Source: Sphingobium psychrophilum (GTDB lineage Bacteria > Pseudomonadota > Alphaproteobacteria > Sphingomonadales > Sphingomonadaceae). From it: a stretch of 64,000 nucleotides of DNA. The notes under the pieces are model-generated. The model had not been told where the DNA came from, made no database searches, and saw only the letters and a program-made list of their open reading frames with translations. A program made the position numbers and the translations under genes. How positions within the stretch are numbered: position 1 is the first letter of the stretch; each line of letters begins with the position of its first letter. Below, one piece after another: positions 44,282 through 53,903 of the stretch. The stretch spans positions 62,001 to 126,000 of the forward strand of contig NZ_JABBFV010000005.1 in the NCBI RefSeq assembly GCF_012927105.1, read 5' to 3'.

Positions 44282-44914
44282 TTACGAGGGTTGCGCGGCT
44301 CCGACATCGGGCAGCTTGTCGCGCTGTGCAAGGGCAATGTCGATCAACGCGGGAAGGCTCGGCACCGCGAGCTTCCGCATCAGCCTCGCGCGATGGATTT
44401 CCACTGTCCTGTGGCTGATTCCCAGCTCCCGACCGATTTCCTTGTTGGTAAGCCCGTGCAGGAGCCAGGCCACGACTTCGCGCTCACGTGCCGTCAGCCG
44501 ATCGATGTCCCTGGCATCGGGCGGCCGGTGAAGGTGTCCGCATTTGCTGGTCGCCAGCTGGATGGCATCCAGAAGACGCTGCTCGGACAGCGGCTTTTCA
44601 AGGATGTCGACAGCGCCGGCCCGAATAGCGGCAACGCCAAATGCGAAGTCCGGCGCTGCCTTCGCGAGCAACACAGCTTGCACCGATCCACGCTTGCGAA
44701 GGGTGGCGATGGCATCTGACACGTCATCCTGAACACTGTCGGCGTCGAACAGGACGATACCCGGCGCCAGCCGCGTCGAAGCCACAAGAAAGTCGTGAAG
44801 CGTCGCAAAGCAACGCGAAGCGACACCACTCAGCGCTGACATCAGTTCAGGGCGCAACTCGTTGCCGATACAGTAGACTGCGGGAGTTCCCGCAGCCGCC
44901 GATAAATCCTTCAC
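44282..44914 (-). CDS. FixJ/NarL-type response regulator with an atypical receiver
   Basis: About 210 residues. The LuxR-type HTH is typical: LTAREREVVAWLLHGLTNKE, then IGRELGISHRTVEIHRARLM. The receiver domain keeps the lysine (AVDILEKPLSEQRL) and a candidate phospho-aspartate (IVLFDAD). The N-terminal acidic pair that binds Mg2+ is replaced by CIGNE, so phosphorylation is uncertain. Such regulators in this group control nitrogen-oxide or oxygen responses. The GTG at 44914 is favoured; the frame opens at 44938. Confidence 0.8.
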   Translation of the reverse strand: MKDLSAAAGTPAVYCIGNELRPELMSALSGVASRCFATLHDFLVASTRLAPGIVLFDADSVQDDVSDAIATLRKRGSVQAVLLAKAAPDFAFGVAAIRAGAVDILEKPLSEQRLLDAIQLATSKCGHLHRPPDARDIDRLTAREREVVAWLLHGLTNKEIGRELGISHRTVEIHRARLMRKLAVPSLPALIDIALAQRDKLPDVGAAQPS

Positions 44915-44938
44915 CGTCCCGCCTTTCCACTCGTGCAA

Positions 44939-45301
44939 CCTACGAAGGGGGCGGTGGGCATGTCATACGCAATGCTACGGACGCTCCCCGGGAGATTGCG
45001 CGTGGGCTCGGCCAAGCGAGGCACGGTCCTGGCAGGGGAAATATAGAGCCGCAAGGCAATGGCAATGCTCGTTGCTGCCGGGTCCACGGCAACGCTGCCG
45101 GTTTCATTCTGCTTGAGGACATCATCGCAGAGCCTTCCGGATCGCTGCGTCGAGGCCTTCAGACCCTTGCAAAGTTGGCGCGAGACGGCGGTGCCTGATT
45201 TCCGGCGATCAAGCGCCCGAAACCCTCGGCGGAATCATGGGCAGGCGATCCCGCCGGCAGGTCCTTCGACCGCCCTCAGACCTTGGTATCCACCAACATG
45301 G
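44939..45301. other. Intergenic, no gene recognised
   Basis: About 360 bp upstream of the response regulator. Frames are open on the plus strand, but none shows a family pattern or a convincing ribosome-binding site. Confidence 0.4.
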
Positions 45302-45664
45302 TCAGGAATCGATGCGGGCGATGATCGTCTCGGCATAGCGGTCATCACCTGCATCATAGCTATCGAACGGATTGAACGGCTCTGAGGTGATGACCGCACC
45401 GCGAAGACCCGAAAGCTTGAAGGTGCCCAGTTTCGTTTCGGTGGACCTGGCGCCATTGCGCTCGATAACCACAGCATCCGCGAACCGGTCGCCGTGCCGC
45501 GTGTAGAGGATGTGCGGCGCAAGGATCACCAGCCCACGATTGTAGCTTGCCCGCACACACAGCTGATGGGTGATCGCGTGGGCGAAGACGCTCTCTCCCT
45601 CATCTTCCGGCGCGTTTCCGCCGCCTGAATGGCGGAGCGTCAAGGTTTTGCGAATCTGCATCAT
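45302..45664 (-). CDS. Hypothetical protein, possibly WYL-domain-like
   Basis: 120 residues. The middle reads HQLCVRASYNRGLVILAPHI, then LYTRHGDRFADAVVIERN, resembling a WYL-type ligand-binding core (R-x-x-Y followed by PH-x-L-Y-x-x-x-G-x-x-F). The usual HTH is absent. The fit is partial and I would not assign a function. Confidence 0.5.
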   Translation of the reverse strand: MMQIRKTLTLRHSGGGNAPEDEGESVFAHAITHQLCVRASYNRGLVILAPHILYTRHGDRFADAVVIERNGARSTETKLGTFKLSGLRGAVITSEPFNPFDSYDAGDDRYAETIIARIDS

Positions 45665-46172
45665 GCCACTGGCTATTCACCGTCTCAGGTCGTTGCAAGA
45701 ACGAACCTGAAGATATTGCGATGAGGAAATCCAATGCTGGACACATCCCGCATTTGGTGACCTCGCCATAGCATAACGATCGCGCGATAGTCTCGACCAA
45801 TAGACGTTCGCGCGCGCGTGAGAGGGCACAGCGGGCGCGAACGGCGTTGTCGGAATGGCCGGTAGCGCCTGGAATCGTATCATGCACGCATGAGAATATC
45901 CACCCGCATCGCCGCCGAATGGACACGCAACATTCGAGGTCGTCTCGATTTCCGCCGCGGCGCGAGAGCCTGTTTCCGGTGGCGTCGAGCGGGACCGTAA
46001 GGCCCGTCCAGGTGCCAAACCTACTGAGCGATCCACGCGACGAGAGCGCTCATCGTCGCGCCTGTAAGTAGATGACCCGATAGGGAAGCAATGTCGCATA
46101 GCCTACGGATATCTTCTGTCGATACCTTGGGAATTCGTCCCGGCAACGCGACACATCGTAGGAGGCCCGCCA
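45665..46172. other. Intergenic, no gene recognised
   Basis: About 500 bp between a convergent/divergent pair. No FNR box and no coding signal were seen. Confidence 0.4.
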
Positions 46173-47006
46173 GTGAGTTACGCAACTTTGATGGTGCATC
46201 TGGAGCTCGGGCGGTCCAATGCCGCGCTGCTCAATGTTGCTGCCGACCTGGCCGAACGATCGCAGGCTGGCGTCATCGGAATTGCCGCGTGCCAGCCGTT
46301 GATGGCGACGGCATTTGCTGGCGCTTATGTTTCCGGTGAAGCGATCGAACTGGATCGTGTCGAAATTGAAAGCGAAGCCAAGGAGGCCCAGGCAGAGTTT
46401 CGAACTCTGCTGGACGGTCGAGTCGCGGATATTGAATGGCGCTGCGTGGAGATGGCCACGCCGCTTGCGGACTATTTCGCACGCGAGGCACGCGGCGTCG
46501 ATGTCATCCTGACCGCACCGGATCGTGGCGGCTCGCTGCTTCCCGATACACGACGCGCAAATATCGGCGATCTGGTGATGCAGACCGGGCGACCGGTAAT
46601 TGTCGTTCCTACGCACGCTAAGGGGCTGCGACCGGAGCAGGTGCTGGTGGCCTGGAAGGACAGCCGGGAAGCCCGGCGTGCCGCACTTGATGCATTGCCG
46701 CTACTGGAAATGGCCGGCCATGTGACTGTTGTCGAGGTCGCTAGGGAGGAGGACGAAGCTGTGGCCGGTCGGCGGCTGACCGATGTGGCCGCATGGCTCA
46801 AAAGACACGGTATTCTGGCGGAGACGCTGGTGGCGCCGTCGACCGGCGATGATGTGGCTGCCCTTGCGGCGGTCGCTCGCGCTCAGCACGCCGATGTCGT
46901 TGTCGCTGGAGCATATGGGCACGGCCGGCTCCGGGAATGGGCGTTTGGTGGCGTGACCGCCGATCTGTTGCTGGATCCCGTAAGATGCACAATGCTGTCC
47001 CATTGA
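46173..47006 (+). CDS. Universal stress protein (tandem UspA domains)
   Basis: 277 residues from a GTG with a TAGGAGG site. Two Usp folds; the C-terminal nucleotide-type loop is VAGAYGHGRLREWAFGGVTA. The first domain lacks a clear glycine-rich ATP loop (TAPDRGGSLLPDTRRANIGD). It is a distant paralogue of the protein at 34580. Probably induced with the oxygen/redox genes of this block. Confidence 0.88.
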   Translation: MSYATLMVHLELGRSNAALLNVAADLAERSQAGVIGIAACQPLMATAFAGAYVSGEAIELDRVEIESEAKEAQAEFRTLLDGRVADIEWRCVEMATPLADYFAREARGVDVILTAPDRGGSLLPDTRRANIGDLVMQTGRPVIVVPTHAKGLRPEQVLVAWKDSREARRAALDALPLLEMAGHVTVVEVAREEDEAVAGRRLTDVAAWLKRHGILAETLVAPSTGDDVAALAAVARAQHADVVVAGAYGHGRLREWAFGGVTADLLLDPVRCTMLSH

Positions 47007-47068
47007 CCGCTGTCGACATAGGGGGCGGGCGGTCGCTGGCTCCAAAAGCAAACGCGCGATCAGCGCAA

Positions 47069-47350
47069 GTGATCGTGACGTCGCAAAAGATCGTGCTGAT
47101 CCTGGTCACACTCGGCCTCGCAAGCTGTAACAAGATGGTGGATCCACGCAGCAATGACACCAACAGAAGGGCGGCCGCGGCGGCGGTGACCCAATATGAG
47201 ATAAACACGGAAGGGGCCAGCGCGGCGGATCGGTGCCTACAGGCCGGGTTGGCGGCCGCAGCTTATCTGCAGGCCCAGGATGAAAGCAACTACGCAAAGT
47301 GGAGGGCACTGGAGGAGGCCAGCTGTGCTGAGACGAAGACAGCAAGATAG
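47069..47350 (+). CDS. Small putative lipoprotein
   Basis: 93 residues from a GTG; a second GTG at 47075 is also possible. Signal peptide ...KIVLILVTLGLASC with a lipobox cysteine. The mature part is short, with two further cysteines (DRCLQAGL and ASCAETK) that could form a disulfide. Unknown function, presumably membrane-anchored. Confidence 0.55.
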   Translation: MIVTSQKIVLILVTLGLASCNKMVDPRSNDTNRRAAAAAVTQYEINTEGASAADRCLQAGLAAAAYLQAQDESNYAKWRALEEASCAETKTAR

Positions 47351-47488
47351 CACTGATCAATGCCTCAAGTGGCAAGCTGATGCGGAACGCGGCGGGTTGA
47401 GGCAAGGCTGAGCGGTCCGGCGGGCAGCCCGCGCCACAATCCGCCGCTCCGATTGAGATATACCGAGATGATGGACGGTCAACATGGC

Positions 47489-47992
47489 TTATGTTCCTTT
47501 GTGCCGCGGTCGTTTCGTAAGCACCGCCACCAAATTCTGCACCGCATCCCGCAACGAGACGATCGCCTCTGGAGAAAGGTCAAGGCCTTCGCCCAGAGTT
47601 GCGGGCACGCTGCTCGCCGGCACCCGCAGGCGGCGCCCGGCCTCGGTCAGCGCAACGATTACGCGGCGCTCGTCGGCGAGATCCCGTCGACGCGTGAGAA
47701 GTCCGGCAGCCTCCATCCGTTTCAGGAGCGGCGTGAGCGTTCCGCTGTCCAGATGCAGCGTAGCGCCAAGCTCGCCGACGGTGCGGGGCTCAGACTCCCA
47801 GAGCACCAGCATGACAAGATACTGAGGATAGGTGAGACCGATCTTTGACAGAACCGGACAATAAAGCCGGGTCAAAAGGTTCGATGCGGCATAAAGCGGG
47901 AAGCAGACCTGACGGTCCAGTCGCAGGGGATCGTCCTCCTTCATTACCGTTTCCGCCGAGATCTCGTCGGCGTCCGCTTCCCGCTTCGCCAT
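47489..47992 (-). CDS. ohrR: MarR-family organic-peroxide sensor OhrR
   Basis: 167 residues. The redox-sensing cysteine sits in RQVCFPLYAASNLLTRLYCP, and the wing helix region reads LHLDSGTLTPLLKRMEAAGL. OhrR represses ohr until its cysteine is oxidised by organic hydroperoxides. It starts on the overlapping TGATG of the ohr stop, so the pair is one operon. An N-terminal extension of about 20 residues is acidic. Confidence 0.93.
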   Translation of the reverse strand: MAKREADADEISAETVMKEDDPLRLDRQVCFPLYAASNLLTRLYCPVLSKIGLTYPQYLVMLVLWESEPRTVGELGATLHLDSGTLTPLLKRMEAAGLLTRRRDLADERRVIVALTEAGRRLRVPASSVPATLGEGLDLSPEAIVSLRDAVQNLVAVLTKRPRHKGT

Positions 47993-48417
47993 CAGCGCGT
48001 GCTCACGCTTATCGCAACGTCCACATTACCCCGGACTGCGTTCGAGTAAGGGCAGACGGCATGCGCGGCTGCGATCAGCTCTTCGGCGGCGGCCTGCTCC
48101 AGGCCCGCGATCGAAACGTCGAGAGCGGCGGCCAATTTGAAACCGCCGCTGCCGTTGGGCAGAAGGCTGACCGTGGCGACCACTTCAAGATCATCATCGG
48201 CAATAGCGAGCTTCTTGCTCCGCGCGACGTGAATGGCCGCATTCTCGAAACAGGCGGCATAGCCGGCCGCGAACAGCTGCTCCGGATTGGTGGCTCCGCC
48301 CTTGCCTCCCAGCCCCGTCGGCAGGGCCAGGGAAAGTTCGAGCAGTCCGTCATCGCTGCGAACCGTGCCCGCACGGCCGCCCACGGCTTTGACTCTCGTC
48401 GTATACAGTGTGCTCAT
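47992..48417 (-). CDS. ohr: Organic hydroperoxide resistance protein Ohr
   Basis: 141 residues. The two catalytic cysteines are in GYAACFENA and HAVCPYSNAVRGN, and the active-site Arg and Glu are in the GGKGGATNPEQLFAAGYAAC region. Ohr reduces organic hydroperoxides with lipoyl thiols. It is the promoter-proximal gene of the ohr-ohrR operon. Confidence 0.94.
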   Translation of the reverse strand: MSTLYTTRVKAVGGRAGTVRSDDGLLELSLALPTGLGGKGGATNPEQLFAAGYAACFENAAIHVARSKKLAIADDDLEVVATVSLLPNGSGGFKLAAALDVSIAGLEQAAAEELIAAAHAVCPYSNAVRGNVDVAISVSTR

Positions 48418-49111
48418 GATAATCCTCCAGTTGAAATGGTATGCACACCCGGCGTTCCATTGTTCTCGGAGCCGCTGCCCTCAATATCTTCGAGTCACGG
48501 GTGTGCCAGACAGCGTGGCCATGCCTATGACGAAGCGGTACTTCACGTTCGTCCGTGTCAAGCATTCGCGGGCGTCGCTGATATTGCCGATCACGATCGT
48601 CTCGCAGTCGGGACCGATGTTCTCTGCGGCACAGAAGCTGGGCAACTCCGGGGATGGAATGATCTCCTTCTCGTTCGATCGTAGTCACGTCCCGTGATTA
48701 TCGCTCACGAGGCGCCAGGGTCCGTTCCCACGGATCCGACTCGGCGGGCGCGGATCATTCAATTGCACACGATATATTTTCAAACAATATATTTCTCTTA
48801 TTCCAGGATGGAATCGCGTGAAGATGGCCGGTTCAGGTACGGGGTCAGCGGCAAGAAGGGGAGGCGGCCAAGGTCCAGCCCAGCCAAAGTCCAGCGAGGC
48901 CGACCCCGAAGCGACGCGAGGTACGACCGATTTTCTCCATTCCTACTCAATGCCGCAGATCGGCAGAGTCGACGCGGCCCGCCGGTCCGACCCTTGCCGG
49001 ACCCGCACTCATATGCCAGCTATTGTCTGCTTGGCCTATGAAGAGTGTCGTCGAGTGGGGGGATGCAGGTTTCGTCCGGAATCGCCGTCTCGATCCCGGT
49101 CTCGATCTCCG
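48418..49111. other. Intergenic, no gene recognised
   Basis: About 690 bp. At 48757-48797 an AT-rich patch holds CAATTG and two ATATATTT copies, possibly an OhrR-type or promoter sequence. Frames on either strand show no family resemblance. Confidence 0.4.
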
Positions 49112-50326
49112 TTATCGCACGAGCGCGACGCCTATTCTGAACCGCGTCATGCGCCGATCATAGTCGAGCAGGTTCTCGCCATAGCCAACGAAACTCTGTC
49201 CGAACAGATAAAGGTCCGGACCACCCCCCAGCAGACGAGGCAGCGGATAGGAGAGATCGGCACTGAGCGCGCCCTTGCCGCTCGAAAAGTTGAACCGGGT
49301 GGAGGTGGAGAGGCGCAGTCCTTCATCCTCCCCGATCTCCACGAATAGCCCCGTGATGCCGCGGTATCGGCGGATATCGGGATTGTCCGACTTGTCGCCG
49401 ACGAAAAGCGCCAGACGTGGTGCGACCGAGAGGCGATAGTCTCCGCCGAGCGGGATCGCCGCCATCGGCGCGACATAGACGCTGTTGATGCTGCGCGACG
49501 CCGCGCCGTCGCGCCCGTTCGATTCATGCCGGATACCGCCCTGCGCGCTCACCGAGATGCCGTTCGACAAAGTGGCGGAAGGGGTCAGATAGAAGAGTTC
49601 GGGCTGATAATCGACATTGCGGAACGGCGAGGAGTTCCCGCCCAGGTCCCAGAACATACGCTGGCTATAGGCGAAGTGAAGCCCATCACGCCAGGACCCC
49701 GGCAGCCCATCAGCCCGTCTCGATCCGAACAGCTGGTATTTGAAGCTGATCTGGATCCTTGCCTCACTGTTGGTGCCAGGCCCGTAGACGGCGTAGATCG
49801 GCTCATAGGCCGAGAGATTGACGAGAAAGGCATTGCCAGCCGAACGGTCGGCGGGCGGCGGCGCCGCTTCCCGCTCCGGCTCGGAAGGCGCCTGCGGTGC
49901 GGATATGGCTTGCGCCACTTGCGTCGCCGACCGCAAAGCAACAGTGATCTGCTGCGAACGCCACGCCGGAATGGAAAGCGTCGCGCCATCCAGCGTCAGG
50001 TCGGAAGGCGCGCGAAAGCAATAGCGAGCGCGCATGAACCCGCCAGGCGGCACGGTCAGGCTGGCCGGGACATTCGCAGCGCGTTCGAGCCAGACGGTCC
50101 GGACAGATCCGGCAGCCCCGATCCGTGCCTCGATTCGGTCGGGCAAGGATACCGTTTGTGGATCTCGGTCCCCGTTGAGCAATCGCAGATCGACCAGAAT
50201 GGCGCCGTCCTGGTCGCGCTGGCCGGCGTCGCCGATCAGGATCTCGACCGGCGAGGCGGCATGGGCCGTCGGCGCGAGGAGAATCGATGCGCCAGCCATG
50301 AACCAGAAGTGCGGACGGATCGTCAT
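49112..50326 (-). CDS. pldA: Outer membrane phospholipase A
   Basis: 404 residues. The signal peptide ends at PTAHAA. An N-terminal beta domain of about 130 residues and a proline-rich linker come first. The C-terminal barrel has the OMPLA catalytic signature GIRHESNGRDGAASRSIN (His, Asn, Ser), plus FSYKYQLF-like SFKYQLFGSRR and VGYGENLLDYDRRM. It hydrolyses phospholipids at the outer membrane when lipid asymmetry is lost. The N-terminal extension is longer than in E. coli PldA. The ATGA overlap couples it to the upstream small gene. Confidence 0.9.
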   Translation of the reverse strand: MTIRPHFWFMAGASILLAPTAHAASPVEILIGDAGQRDQDGAILVDLRLLNGDRDPQTVSLPDRIEARIGAAGSVRTVWLERAANVPASLTVPPGGFMRARYCFRAPSDLTLDGATLSIPAWRSQQITVALRSATQVAQAISAPQAPSEPEREAAPPPADRSAGNAFLVNLSAYEPIYAVYGPGTNSEARIQISFKYQLFGSRRADGLPGSWRDGLHFAYSQRMFWDLGGNSSPFRNVDYQPELFYLTPSATLSNGISVSAQGGIRHESNGRDGAASRSINSVYVAPMAAIPLGGDYRLSVAPRLALFVGDKSDNPDIRRYRGITGLFVEIGEDEGLRLSTSTRFNFSSGKGALSADLSYPLPRLLGGGPDLYLFGQSFVGYGENLLDYDRRMTRFRIGVALVR

Positions 50327-50583
50327 GCGCGCAGGTGCCAACCGCTGTCGCCTGCACCACGGACCGGATAATCGGACAGCCGCGTATGTTCGCGCGCGAT
50401 CCTGGCGTTGCGCCGCGGTCGCTTGCCCGGCGGGAGGGCGAGGTGAAATGTCCGGTCGGAGAAGACCTGGAGGAGCATTGCGGGCGGAAAAGCCGAGGCG
50501 AGCCGGGTAACCGCGGCGCGAATGAATGTCTCTGCAACGTCTTCCAACGGGTCTGGTGGCGAAGTGGCGGCGGATGTGTCCAT
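50323..50583 (-). CDS. Small hypothetical protein coupled to pldA
   Basis: 86 residues: MDTSAATSPPDPLEDVAETF, a helical segment AAVTRLASAFPPAMLLQVFS and a basic tail. Its stop overlaps the pldA start (ATGA). No family recognised. Confidence 0.5.
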   Translation of the reverse strand: MDTSAATSPPDPLEDVAETFIRAAVTRLASAFPPAMLLQVFSDRTFHLALPPGKRPRRNARIAREHTRLSDYPVRGAGDSGWHLRA

Positions 50584-50704
50584 GTTCCTCATCTCCAATC
50601 GGACATGCCCTTCCATCGCCTGACAGCGAGGAACACGCACTACGCGATGACGTAGCCTGACTCAGCATCCTCCCCTGAAACCGCCTCCGATTATACCATC
50701 GTTA

Positions 50705-50890
50705 TCAAGCGGCTACTCTCATCTTACCACCACGCATGTCTTTCCGAGAGTCGCCAATTTCACAGAACGGTACTGCAGGGGAGAGATAAGGCGCAACCCC
50801 GGCCATCAGTATATTTGCGCCTGGCCCGACACAGAATATGTCCTTCGCCATCCGATTTGTGACGATCCTGCCGCTCCAGCCGTCGTCCAT
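50705..50890 (-). CDS. Doubtful short open frame in a 517-bp gap
   Basis: The frame (61 codons) includes AKDIFCVGPGANILMAGVAP and then FCEIGDSRKDMRGGKM. It may be a fragment of a longer protein, but no family is clear. The remainder of 50584-51100 is intergenic. Confidence 0.25.
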   Translation of the reverse strand: MDDGWSGRIVTNRMAKDIFCVGPGANILMAGVAPYLSPAVPFCEIGDSRKDMRGGKMRVAA

Positions 50891-51100
50891 TCGTCACGCT
50901 TTCCCGGATGGAAAGAGGAACGAATTAGCGTCGATACGAAACGCATAAGTATAGTTCCCGATGGCGGGGTGGTGCTCCGGCGATGCACATGAACCGCATA
51001 TCCCGTGGTGATCGGGAATCCAAAACGCCAGGGAGAGGTGCCGGATCGGCTTGGCGACGCCCGTTTTGGGCGGCGGCTTTCGTGCGCTCTGGAGAACCGG

Positions 51101-51841
51101 ATGTTCGACTTCAATGACAAGGTCGCGATCGTGACCGGAGCCGCCAGCGGGCTGGGCGAGGCCATCTCCCGTGAGTTGGCCGCCTCCGGCGCCCGGCTCG
51201 TGCTCGCCGATCTCGATATCGACCGCGTACACGCTCTCGCTGCCCAGATCGATGACGGCAGGGCCTTTCCGCTTCGGACGGACGTGGCGAACGCCGCGGA
51301 TGTCGAGGCGATGGTGGCTTTCGCGGTGAAGACCTTCGGCCGGCTCGATCTTGCCGTGAACAATGCCGGCGTCGGCGGCGCCTCCGCTCCGGCCGGTGAA
51401 TATGATCTTGCCGAATGGCGGCGCGTGCTCAGCGTCGACATGGACGGCGTGTTCTACGGCATGCGCTATCAGATTCCCGCGATGCTCGCCTCGGGCGGCG
51501 GGGCGATCGTCAACATGAGCTCGATCTGCGGCATGCTCGGCCTGCCCGGCACCATCGCTTACGCGGCTGCCAAGCACGCCGTGGTCGGCATGACCCGGAC
51601 CGCAGCCGTCGACTATGCCCGCAAGGGCATTCGCATCAACGCGGTGGGGCCAGCGGTCATCGATACGCCGCTGATCCGGGCGCAGGGCGAACCGTCGCCC
51701 GCGCTGATTGATCAGCATCCCATTGGTCGGCTCGGCCGGCCCGAGGAGGTGGCGGCGCTTGTCGCCTTTCTGCTCTCCGATCGCGCCTCGTTCATGACCG
51801 GCGGCTACTATCCCGTCGATGGCGGCTATCTCGCGCAGTGA
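51101..51841 (+). CDS. Short-chain dehydrogenase/reductase (glucose 1-dehydrogenase-like)
   Basis: 246 residues of the classical SDR family: cofactor loop [14 protein letters not shown] after the third strand, NNAGVGG, catalytic Ser in [21 protein letters not shown] and a [12 protein letters not shown] end. Asp in LADLDI suggests NAD(H) preference. GGAGAA precedes the ATG. It starts the fatty-acid/PHA gene set. Confidence 0.9.
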   Translation: MFDFNDKVAIVTGAASGLGEAISRELAASGARLVLADLDIDRVHALAAQIDDGRAFPLRTDVANAADVEAMVAFAVKTFGRLDLAVNNAGVGGASAPAGEYDLAEWRRVLSVDMDGVFYGMRYQIPAMLASGGGAIVNMSSICGMLGLPGTIAYAAAKHAVVGMTRTAAVDYARKGIRINAVGPAVIDTPLIRAQGEPSPALIDQHPIGRLGRPEEVAALVAFLLSDRASFMTGGYYPVDGGYLAQ

Positions 51842-51890
51842 CCGCGTCGCCCACTCCCTTTTCATCAGCACCAGCAGCAAGGAATTTCTC

Positions 51891-52613
51891 ATGTCCCGTA
51901 TAGCGCTTATCACCGGCGGCGTGAGCGGTATCGGCGCCGCGACCGCACGACTCCTCAAGGCGCATGGCTACACCGTCGTCGCCAATTATTTCGGCAACGA
52001 GGCCGAAGCCCAGGCGTTTCACGACGAGACGGGCATTCCGGTCTATGGCTGGAACGTGGGCGATTTTGCCGCGAGCCAGGCGAGCGTCGCCAAGGTCGTG
52101 GCGGAGGTCGGGCCGGTCGACATCCTCGTCAACAATGCCGGCATCACCCGCGACGGCACGCTCCACAAGATGAGCGAGGAGCAATGGCGCAGCGTGATCG
52201 ACGTCGACCTCGGCGGCTGCTTCAACATGTGCCGCGCGGTGATCGAGGGCATGCGTGAGCGGCGCTTCGGCCGGATCGTCAATGTGAGTTCGGTCAACGC
52301 GCTGTCGGGGCAGTTCGGCCAGACTAACTATGCCGCCGCCAAGGCGGGCGTGATCGGCTTCACCAAGGCGCTCGCGCTCGAGGGCGCGGCGCGCAACGTC
52401 ACGGTCAATGCGATAGCGCCGGGCTATACCGACACCGCCATGGTCGCCGCGGTATCGGCGGAGGCGATGAAGGCTGTTCTTGGCGCCGTTCCCGTGGGCC
52501 GTCTCGGCACGCCCGATGAGATCGCGCGCGGCGTCCTCTTCCTTGTCGAGGACGAAGCCGGCTTTGTCACCGGCGCCACGCTTTCGATCAACGGCGGCAA
52601 ATACATGGCCTGA
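51891..52613 (+). CDS. phaB: Acetoacetyl-CoA reductase (PhaB-like SDR)
   Basis: 240 residues. Cofactor loop ITGGVSGIGAA, NNAGITRDGTLHKMSEEQW (a PhaB/FabG marker), catalytic SSVNALSGQFGQTNYAAAKA and the C-terminal TGATLSINGGKYMA. It should reduce acetoacetyl-CoA to 3-hydroxybutyryl-CoA with NAD(P)H. It is the upstream partner of phaA. Confidence 0.88.
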   Translation: MSRIALITGGVSGIGAATARLLKAHGYTVVANYFGNEAEAQAFHDETGIPVYGWNVGDFAASQASVAKVVAEVGPVDILVNNAGITRDGTLHKMSEEQWRSVIDVDLGGCFNMCRAVIEGMRERRFGRIVNVSSVNALSGQFGQTNYAAAKAGVIGFTKALALEGAARNVTVNAIAPGYTDTAMVAAVSAEAMKAVLGAVPVGRLGTPDEIARGVLFLVEDEAGFVTGATLSINGGKYMA

Positions 52614-52638
52614 AGCGGCCGAATGGAAGGAGAAGATT

Positions 52639-53823
52639 ATGACCAGGAATGTTGTTCTTTGCGCACCCGTGCGAACCGCGATCGGAAGCTATGGCGGCAG
52701 CCTCAAGGACATGGCCGCGCCGAGACTCGGCAGTATCGCCATTGCCGAGACGCTCAAGCGCGCCGGCGTAACCGGCGACGCGATCGATACGGTCGTCATG
52801 GGCCAGGTGGTGCAGGCCGGGGCGAAGATGAACCCGGCGCGGCAGGCGGCGATCGGTGGCGGAATCCCTGACACTGTGCCGGCGATGACCGTCAACCGGG
52901 TCTGCGGCTCCGGAGCCCAGGCGATCGCCACTGCCGCGCAGGAGATCATGCTGGGCCTGACGAATGCCGCTGTCGCGGGCGGGATGGAGAATATGGACCA
53001 GGCGCCCTACCTTATCGAGAGGGGCCGCTGGGGTTATCGCATGGGCGACGGCAAGCTTTTCGACAGCATGCTCCATGACGGTCTCAACGACGCGTTCGTC
53101 GACCAGCATTCGGGCTGGGTGACCGAGGACCTCGTCACGAAATTTCAGATCTCGCGCGACGCCCAGGACAGTTGGGCAGTGCGCTCGCAACAGCGGTTCA
53201 GTACGGCCCAGGCGGCCGGCAAGTTCGACAGCGAGATCGTGGCGGTCGAAATTCCGGGACGAAAGGGGCCGACCAGCTTTTCGCGGGACGAGCAGAACCG
53301 ACCGGATGCGACGCTCGAAAGCCTCGCCCACCTCAAGCCGGCCTTTCGTCCGGAAGGAACAATCACGGCAGGCAATGCGCCCGGCCTCAATACCGGCGCG
53401 GCGGCGATGATCGTGGCGAGCGAGGACTGGGCCAGCCAGCACGGCGTAGCTCCGGTCGGTCGGCTGGTCGCTTTCGGCGTGGGTGCGGTGGAGCCCGGAC
53501 TGTTCGGGCTGGGGCCGGTCCCGGCCGTGCGCCAGGCGCTCACCCGTGCGGGCTGGTCGGTGTCGGATCTCGAACGGGTCGAGATCAACGAAGCCTTTGC
53601 CGCGATCGCCATCGCCGTCGTACGGGAACTCGGGCTGCCGGAGGACATCGTCAATGTCGAAGGCGGGGCGATCGCCCATGGCCATCCGATCGGCGCGACG
53701 GGCGCGGTGCTGACGACGCGGCTGCTCGAGTCGATGCGGCGCGACGGGCTCAGGCGCGGGCTTGTCACGCTTTGCATCGGGGGCGGGCAGGGCGTTGCCC
53801 TGGCTCTTGAAGCCGTCTCCTGA
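52639..53823 (+). CDS. phaA: Acetyl-CoA acetyltransferase (PhaA-type)
   Basis: 394 residues. Nucleophile Cys in TVNRVCGSGAQAI, NEAFAAIAIA loop, AHGHPIGATGAV and CIGGGQGVALA. GGAGAAGATT before the ATG sets the start. It condenses two acetyl-CoA to acetoacetyl-CoA, the first step of PHB synthesis. Its sequence is about as distant from the thiolase at 12112 as usual for paralogues. Confidence 0.93.
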   Translation: MTRNVVLCAPVRTAIGSYGGSLKDMAAPRLGSIAIAETLKRAGVTGDAIDTVVMGQVVQAGAKMNPARQAAIGGGIPDTVPAMTVNRVCGSGAQAIATAAQEIMLGLTNAAVAGGMENMDQAPYLIERGRWGYRMGDGKLFDSMLHDGLNDAFVDQHSGWVTEDLVTKFQISRDAQDSWAVRSQQRFSTAQAAGKFDSEIVAVEIPGRKGPTSFSRDEQNRPDATLESLAHLKPAFRPEGTITAGNAPGLNTGAAAMIVASEDWASQHGVAPVGRLVAFGVGAVEPGLFGLGPVPAVRQALTRAGWSVSDLERVEINEAFAAIAIAVVRELGLPEDIVNVEGGAIAHGHPIGATGAVLTTRLLESMRRDGLRRGLVTLCIGGGQGVALALEAVS

Positions 53824-53903
53824 GCGAAGAGGCTTGGGGCGGCGATCGATCTTCCATCGACGCTGCCCTGGCCCGAACGCAACCGACAAGGTGTCGCGTG
53901 CCC

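Noticed and set aside
45600..45926. 108-codon minus-strand frame upstream of the WYL-like gene
   Set aside because: No motif, no ribosome-binding site, and cysteine/arginine-rich composition typical of non-coding frames.
48757..48797. AT-rich CAATTG/ATATATTT patch as an OhrR operator
   Set aside because: It lies about 340 bp from the ohr start and is not a clean OhrR palindrome, so it was only mentioned within the intergenic entry.
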